Assembly (NCBI GenBank): GCA_050949165.1
Contig: JBMNFF010000010.1
Coordinates: 229,505-293,504 of the forward strand
Direction of reading: 5' to 3'
Origin: DAIOXA01 sp050949165
GTDB lineage: Bacteria; Bacillota; Proteinivoracia; UBA4975
Length of the DNA stretch: 64,000 nt
In this document: positions 59,873-64,000 of the stretch, in pieces
Numbering within the stretch: position 1 is the stretch's first letter
Layout of the letters: every line of letters starts with the position of its first letter
The notes under the pieces: model-generated
What the model saw: only the letters and a program-made list of their open reading frames with translations
What the model was told of the DNA's origin: nothing
The model's database searches: none
Made by a program: the position numbers and the translations under genes

Positions 59873-60706
59873 ATGCTGAGCAAAGTAGATCAGGAAACCT
59901 ATGCAAAGCTGGAGCAGGACAGCAAGATCGGTTTGCTGGCCACCACCGACCCCCAGGGCTATCCCCATCTTACCTTCCTTTCTTCACTGCAGGCTAAAGG
60001 TGAGGACCAGATGACCTTCGGCCAGTTCTGCCAAGGGCTGAGCAAGGAGTTCATCCGCTCTCGCCCCGACGTTTCATTTCTGGTGATGAATGCAGATATG
60101 GAGATATGGCGAGGTCGGGCCCGCTTTACCCACACTGCAACCTCCGGGGAAGACTACGACCTCTACAATAACAAGCCCCTTTTCCGCTACAACTCCTACC
60201 TGGGCTTTAATACCATCTACTATATGGACCTGGTGGGCATCACCCCCATGGAAAAGCTGAACCTTGCCAAGATCGGCATCGGCGCCGTCCTCGGCAGAAT
60301 TGCCAAGCCCTGGACAGCTAAAAGCGATAACAAGGCCCTGACCTATATTGGCAGAAAACTGTGCGGAGATTTCACCGGCCTCAAATTCCTCGCCTACCAG
60401 GGCGAAGACGGCTGGCACAGGATTATCCCCATAGTCCAGGGGACCAATGCCGGCAGCGACCGCATCCTCTTCTCCACCACCCCATACAGAAATGAAATAA
60501 AGGCCATCCCCGCCGGAACAAAAACAGCGGTGCTGGCCCTCAATCTGAAGATGCAATCGGTGCTGGTGAAAGGAACCTTCACCGGCATCAAGGGAATCAT
60601 CCCCACGGGGACCGTGGAGATCGAGCGGGTCTACAACTCCATGCCCCCCAAGGCCCAATACATCTGGCCCACCGACAACAAGGTTCATGAAGTGGTGGAA
60701 TTTTAG
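59873..60706 (+). CDS. PNPOx-like (split-barrel flavin-binding) protein
   Basis: 277 residues; GGGAGGAG 5 nt before the ATG. The N-terminal part YAKLEQDSKIGLLATTDPQGYPHLTFLSSL is the pyridoxamine-phosphate-oxidase-like FMN barrel entry, and SFLVMNADMEIWRGRARF the second strand pair. A C-terminal domain (150-277) is unassigned. It lies 3 bp after the activase and is part of the operon, so a role in supplying electrons, processing a product or protecting the enzyme is inferred. A PNPOx-like partner is not standard for glycyl radical enzymes. Confidence 0.75.
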   Translation: MLSKVDQETYAKLEQDSKIGLLATTDPQGYPHLTFLSSLQAKGEDQMTFGQFCQGLSKEFIRSRPDVSFLVMNADMEIWRGRARFTHTATSGEDYDLYNNKPLFRYNSYLGFNTIYYMDLVGITPMEKLNLAKIGIGAVLGRIAKPWTAKSDNKALTYIGRKLCGDFTGLKFLAYQGEDGWHRIIPIVQGTNAGSDRILFSTTPYRNEIKAIPAGTKTAVLALNLKMQSVLVKGTFTGIKGIIPTGTVEIERVYNSMPPKAQYIWPTDNKVHEVVEF

Positions 60707-60731
60707 GGCTAATCAAAGGACCTCCAATGCG

Positions 60732-62069
60732 GATAGTGTACAATTAAGTTCGCAAAAGTAAAAAGGAAAAACCATCGGCAACTCCGAAATGGTATGTGAC
60801 GAGCAAACCAAAAGGAGTTGTTACCGATGGCTTACTCTTATTCTACTGGAAACTTCGAGAAAATGCTATTGCAATTCATGTCAGAAGAAGACCCAATGCT
60901 CTCGATGCTGAAGTGGCTGTGCGAGCAACTTATGGAAGCCGAAGTAACATCTAAGGTCAATGCTTCCAAGTCAGAGCGTAACTCAGAAAGGTCCGGATAC
61001 CGCTCCGGGTACCGTGTCCGCCGGTTCGACACTAGAATGGGGACCCTGTATTTGTTTGTCCCTAAGTTGCGCAAAGGCGGCTACATTCCCTTCTTCGTAA
61101 CTGAAAAGAAACGATCAGAAGTTGCCCTTATGAATGTTATCCAGGAGGCCTATGTTAACGGAGTTTCCACCCGCAAGATTGAGAAGCTGGCCAAGAGCCT
61201 TGGCATCGACTCAATCTCCCGAAGCCAGGTTTCTCAAATCACAAGGGAATTAAACGATCAGGTGGAAGCTTTCCGGAAACGTCCGTTGAAAAAGACGTAT
61301 CCTGTCCTATGGGTTGATGCATTATACGAGAAGATTAGGTATGACCGGCACGTGAAGAACATGGCAGTCCTTGTAGTTGTCGGGCTTGATGAAAGCGGCA
61401 GGCGCGACATATTAGCCATTGAGCCGATGCAGGATGAGTCTGAGGCTACCTACAAGGAGCTGTTCCAGAGGCTAAAGGACAGGGGCCTCAAAGATACATG
61501 GCTGGTAGTGTCCGATGCTCACAAAGGGTTGGTAAAAGCTGTTCAGACGTCATTTATCGGTTGCAGTTGGCAGCGTTGTAAAGTGCACTTCATGCGGAAC
61601 ATCTTGGCTCACCTGCCCGCCAAAGGCAAGGCAGCTTTCGCTGATAGGTTGAAGCAAATCTGGTTGCAGCCGGATCTTGAAAGTGCTAAGAAATACGCCA
61701 ATGCATTGATGGACACCTACGAAAACCAATACCCTGGAGCAGTAGAAGTTCTTGAATCTGGCTTGGAAGACTCTTTGCAGTTCTACAATTTTAACCGGCT
61801 AGATGCTAGGAAGATATCCTCAACGAACATGTTAGAGCGGCTCAACAGGGAGATTCGTCGGCGGACATCTGTTGTTGGCATCTTTCCAAGCATGGATTCT
61901 TATATCCGTCTTGTTACGACATACCTGATTGAATATGCCGAGGATTGGTCGTCAGGGAGATGTTATATAAAGCCAGATATTATCCAGTTAACAAAGGAAG
62001 ATCGAATGCAGGTGGCATAATCCATTTACGGAGTGCAGATGGATTTTGCGAACAAAACTTGACACTAAC
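60732..62069 (+). mobile_element. IS256-family insertion sequence, complete
   Basis: 1338 bp bounded by inverted repeats: GATAGTGTACAATTAAGTTC onward at 60732-60757 and its partner at 62044-62069, matching at 20 of 26 positions. It contains one transposase gene. No 8-9-bp target duplication is seen beside it, which suggests rearrangement after insertion. The right repeat reads TTGACA outward (62059-62064), an outward -35 of the sort IS256 elements use to drive neighbours. Confidence 0.9.
60827..62020 (+). CDS. Transposase, IS256/Mutator family
   Basis: 397 residues from the ATG at 60827 (AAAGGAG upstream). DDE triad at Asp164 (PVLWVDALYEKI), Asp230 (WLVVSDAHKGLVKAV) and Glu337 (TNMLERLNREIRRRTSVVGIFP), with the Cys/His block CSWQRCKVHFMRN near 246-258 between the last two. 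Intact and full length, so the element may still be active. The same 3' end reappears inverted at 63949-64000. Confidence 0.97.
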   Translation: MAYSYSTGNFEKMLLQFMSEEDPMLSMLKWLCEQLMEAEVTSKVNASKSERNSERSGYRSGYRVRRFDTRMGTLYLFVPKLRKGGYIPFFVTEKKRSEVALMNVIQEAYVNGVSTRKIEKLAKSLGIDSISRSQVSQITRELNDQVEAFRKRPLKKTYPVLWVDALYEKIRYDRHVKNMAVLVVVGLDESGRRDILAIEPMQDESEATYKELFQRLKDRGLKDTWLVVSDAHKGLVKAVQTSFIGCSWQRCKVHFMRNILAHLPAKGKAAFADRLKQIWLQPDLESAKKYANALMDTYENQYPGAVEVLESGLEDSLQFYNFNRLDARKISSTNMLERLNREIRRRTSVVGIFPSMDSYIRLVTTYLIEYAEDWSSGRCYIKPDIIQLTKEDRMQVA

Positions 62070-62140
62070 GCTATGGAATCCAGGTATCTTAAGCAGTCAT
62101 ACTATATTATATAAAGAAGTTATAGAATGGGGGGAGGCTG

Positions 62141-63295
62141 ATGGCGAGAGTAGCTGTAAGCACGCCGGTTCTTCAGTGGGCCATGGAGAGGGCTGGGCAT
62201 ACAAGTACTACGCTGGAACCCAAGTTCCCCAAAATTCAGCAATGGATTCGGGGTGAGCAGCAGCCCACCCTGAGGCAGTTGGAGCAGCTGTCCAAGGCTA
62301 CCCGGACACCATTAGGCTATTTTTTCCTTAATGCACCTCCTAGAGAAGAATTGCCAATTCCGTTTTTTAGGACTCTAGGTGACGGCGAGATAGCTCGGCC
62401 AAGTCCCGACTTGCTCGAGACGATGTATGCTATGCAGAGGCGGCAGGATTGGTTGCGGGAATATCTTGTGGAATTGGGCCATGAGCCACTTCCTTTTGTT
62501 GGCTCCTTGGATATTGAAGCCTTTCCAACAGCTGTGGCTGCACAGATGCGGCAAGTTCTGGGCTTGCACGATGATTGGGCTGCCGCGCATCCCAGTTGGG
62601 AGGATGCACTGGATTTTCTGAGGCATGCTCTGGAGCAGGCAGGTATCCTGGTAGTCTTCAATGGAGTCGTCGGGAACAATACTCATCGAAGCCTGGATGT
62701 GCAGGAATTTCGCGGATTTGTCTTGATTGACCAGTATGCGCCTTTGGTTTTCGTCAACAACAAGGATGCCAAGGCTGCTAAAATGTTTACCCTGGCCCAT
62801 GAGCTGGCCCACGTTTTCTTGGGGAGAGGAGCTATTTTTGATCTCAGGGATATGGCGCCGGCAGACAATGAAGTAGAAATTTACTGCAATAAAGTTGCTG
62901 CAGAGTTTCTCGTTCCTGAAGCAAGGTTACGAGATTGCTGGCCCGAGGCGAGCCAGGTCGATGAACCCTTCGCCTATATTGCCCGCAGGTTTAAAGTCAG
63001 TCCCCTGGTGGCGGCCCGAAGAGCGAAGGACCTAAGCTTGATTAGCCGAGATGAGTTCTTCGATTTTTATAATGCATACCTGGTTGACGAGAGAAGGACA
63101 ACTGGGCAAGGCGATGGCGGCGGCGATTTCTACAATAACCAGAACCTGCGAGTCGGTAAGCGCTTCGCATTGATTGTTGCTCAAGCCGCAAAAGAGGGCA
63201 GACTTTCCTACCACGAGGCATATCAGCTGACCGGCATGTATGGTTCTACCTTTGATAAGTATGTCGCCTCGGTGGAAATGGGGGCGCGGCCGTGA
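62141..63295 (+). CDS. XRE-type N-terminus fused to an ImmA/IrrE metallopeptidase
   Basis: 384 residues; GGGGGAGG 5 nt before the ATG. Residues 1-60 resemble a truncated XRE/HTH (LQWAMERAGH ... QPTLRQLEQLSKATRTPLGYFF). Residues about 190-290 are the ImmA/IrrE zinc peptidase with HELAH at 220-224 and the downstream Glu in the VEIYCNKVAAEFLVPEARL block. Such proteins cleave repressors to release prophage, ICE or stress genes, or act as antitoxins. The gene overlaps the PIN gene by 4 bp (GTGA), so they form one module. Confidence 0.85.
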   Translation: MARVAVSTPVLQWAMERAGHTSTTLEPKFPKIQQWIRGEQQPTLRQLEQLSKATRTPLGYFFLNAPPREELPIPFFRTLGDGEIARPSPDLLETMYAMQRRQDWLREYLVELGHEPLPFVGSLDIEAFPTAVAAQMRQVLGLHDDWAAAHPSWEDALDFLRHALEQAGILVVFNGVVGNNTHRSLDVQEFRGFVLIDQYAPLVFVNNKDAKAAKMFTLAHELAHVFLGRGAIFDLRDMAPADNEVEIYCNKVAAEFLVPEARLRDCWPEASQVDEPFAYIARRFKVSPLVAARRAKDLSLISRDEFFDFYNAYLVDERRTTGQGDGGGDFYNNQNLRVGKRFALIVAQAAKEGRLSYHEAYQLTGMYGSTFDKYVASVEMGARP

Positions 63296-63783
63296 CTTAC
63301 CTCATTGATGCCAATGTGTTCATCACGGCCTTTAAGAGCTACTACGCCTTTGATATTGCCCCCGGTTTTTGGGATAGCTTGATTCGCCTTGCCCAGGCGG
63401 GCAGAGTTAAAAGTATTGACCGGGTCTATAATGAGTTGGGGCGAGTAGAAGATGAGCTGTTTGCCTGGGCCCGTAGCTCCTTTCGCAGTTCCTTCCAGTC
63501 AACGGATAGGGAAAACGTCCTTCACCAATATGGACAAGTTATCCAGTGGATAGAAGACCAGGAAAGATTCTCACCAGAATCCAAAGCCCGATTTGCAGGT
63601 GGAGCAGATGGCTGGCTCGTTGCTTACGCTAAAGTTTGCGGTTGCATTGTGGTAACGCATGAGTCCTATGATCATTCTAATGGCAAAAAAGTCAAGCTCC
63701 CCAATGTCTGTGCTGCCCATGGCGTTCGGTATGCCGACACCTTTACCATGTTGAGGGAGCTTGGAATCAGCCTTGTCTGTTAA
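63292..63783 (+). CDS. DUF4411 PIN-like ribonuclease, probable toxin
   Basis: 163 residues; GTG start inside the stop region of the protease gene. PIN fold: MTYLIDANVFITAF (first Asp), a central Glu in VYNELGRVEDEL, and GGADGWLVAYAKVCGCIVVTHES (later acids); DUF4411 is the family of small PIN proteins paired with ImmA/IrrE-type partners. It should cut RNA when free. The pair would be a type II toxin-antitoxin or defence module in which the peptidase-HTH protein is the control partner. Not yet proven as a toxin from sequence. Confidence 0.8.
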   Translation: MTYLIDANVFITAFKSYYAFDIAPGFWDSLIRLAQAGRVKSIDRVYNELGRVEDELFAWARSSFRSSFQSTDRENVLHQYGQVIQWIEDQERFSPESKARFAGGADGWLVAYAKVCGCIVVTHESYDHSNGKKVKLPNVCAAHGVRYADTFTMLRELGISLVC

Positions 63784-63841
63784 CGCCCATAAGGGCGTCT
63801 GAATTGCTGAAAAACCCTGCGGTTAATTTGCCGTAGGGTTT
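63783..63841 (+). terminator. Two hairpins ending the PIN operon
   Basis: ACGCCC-ATAA-GGGCGT at 63783-63798, then AAACCCTGCGG and CCGTAGGGTTT at 63812-63841. The second is nearly the same as the terminator at 24330. Confidence 0.65.
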
Positions 63842-63948
63842 ACTAATATTGCCGATTATACTGAGGAATGAGTTCCAAGGGACTGCCAATGTTTGCTATA
63901 TTTTGCTATAATTGATGCAAAAGATAAGAAAATTAAACTGTCCCTGGG

Positions 63949-64000
63949 GTTAGTGTCAAGTTTTGTTCGCAAAATCCATCTGCACTCCGTAAATGGATTA
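63949..64000 (-). mobile_element. Edge of a second, inverted copy of the IS256-family element
   Basis: The last 52 bp of the window are the exact reverse complement of 62018-62069 (terminal repeat plus the transposase stop codon and 3' flank). The TTA at 63998-64000 is the stop of a leftward transposase whose body is beyond the window. Confidence 0.95.

Noticed and set aside
59162..59968. 268-codon minus-strand frame
   Set aside because: Shadow of the activase gene; composition matches antisense of the Cys-rich region.
60707..62090. Target-site duplication around the IS element
   Set aside because: The 8-9 bp next to the two ends (CTCCAATGC versus GCTATGGAA) are different.

Overview
The window looks like a moderately GC-rich chromosome segment from an anaerobic, Gram-positive-type Bacillota (Clostridia or Peptococcaceae-like). 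The evidence is strong AGGAGG-type ribosome binding sites, frequent TTG and GTG starts, TTGACA/TATAAT promoters, PadR, YtrA-type GntR and BglG/LicR-type regulators, a glycyl radical enzyme with its activase, and an operon of MinD/Mrp ATPases with dinitrogenase-cofactor-like proteins of the kind found in strict anaerobes. No rRNA, tRNA, CRISPR array or phage module was seen. The species cannot be named from the sequence alone.

Layout. 1-8.5 kb: lipoprotein fragment, fumarase (fumC), threonine aldolase, an ECF-transporter S component overlapping a two-domain P-loop kinase, flavodoxin, a PadR gene coupled to a HAAS-SEDS membrane protein, a GIY-YIG protein and DUF6530. 8.6-19.4 kb: a small palindromic repeat family, DUF3842 plus a CDF metal exporter, NlpC/P60-like and TVP38 proteins, a GntR-ABC operon, a MarR-controlled FtsH paralogue, an SLC13/ArsB-type permease and a uracil/xanthine permease. 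19.4-23.4 kb: an Orp-like Fe-S operon (two NifX-like proteins, two ferredoxin-MinD ATPases, Mrp, DUF134, DUF5320) whose promoter carries two identical palindromes. 23.6-36.9 kb: YczE-like protein, M20 peptidase with a DUF5058 membrane pair, MFS pump, metallophosphoesterase, a TetR-RND efflux operon, a broken gene, a Phd-Uma2 fusion, a serine hydrolase and an AlkA-like glycosylase.

37-43.2 kb is one leftward catabolic operon: PRD regulator with its own EIIA, class II aldolase, Ula-type EIIB and EIIC, a phosphotriesterase-family lactonase and a HAD phosphatase. It probably imports and opens a sugar-acid lactone phosphate. 43.5-56.2 kb holds an MBL-fold protein, SET protein, DUF4153 protein, ECF sigma/anti-sigma pair, oligopeptide-type binding protein, two more HAD phosphatases, a beta-propeller-like protein, a nucleotidyltransferase and a Ham1-like NTPase. 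56.4-60.7 kb is a glycyl radical enzyme operon (enzyme, activase, PNPOx-like flavoprotein). 60.7-64 kb is mobile: an intact IS256-family element, an ImmA/IrrE protease-DUF4411 PIN pair, and the edge of a second, inverted copy of the same element.

Most notable points: the IS-bracketed protease/PIN pair; the one-chain antitoxin-nuclease with CGTACG operators; the glycyl radical operon with a flavoprotein partner; the Orp-like operon with twin operators; a small repeat whose core is conserved while its arms co-vary; and four genes whose Shine-Dalgarno sequence and frame point to ATC, ATT or CTG start codons.
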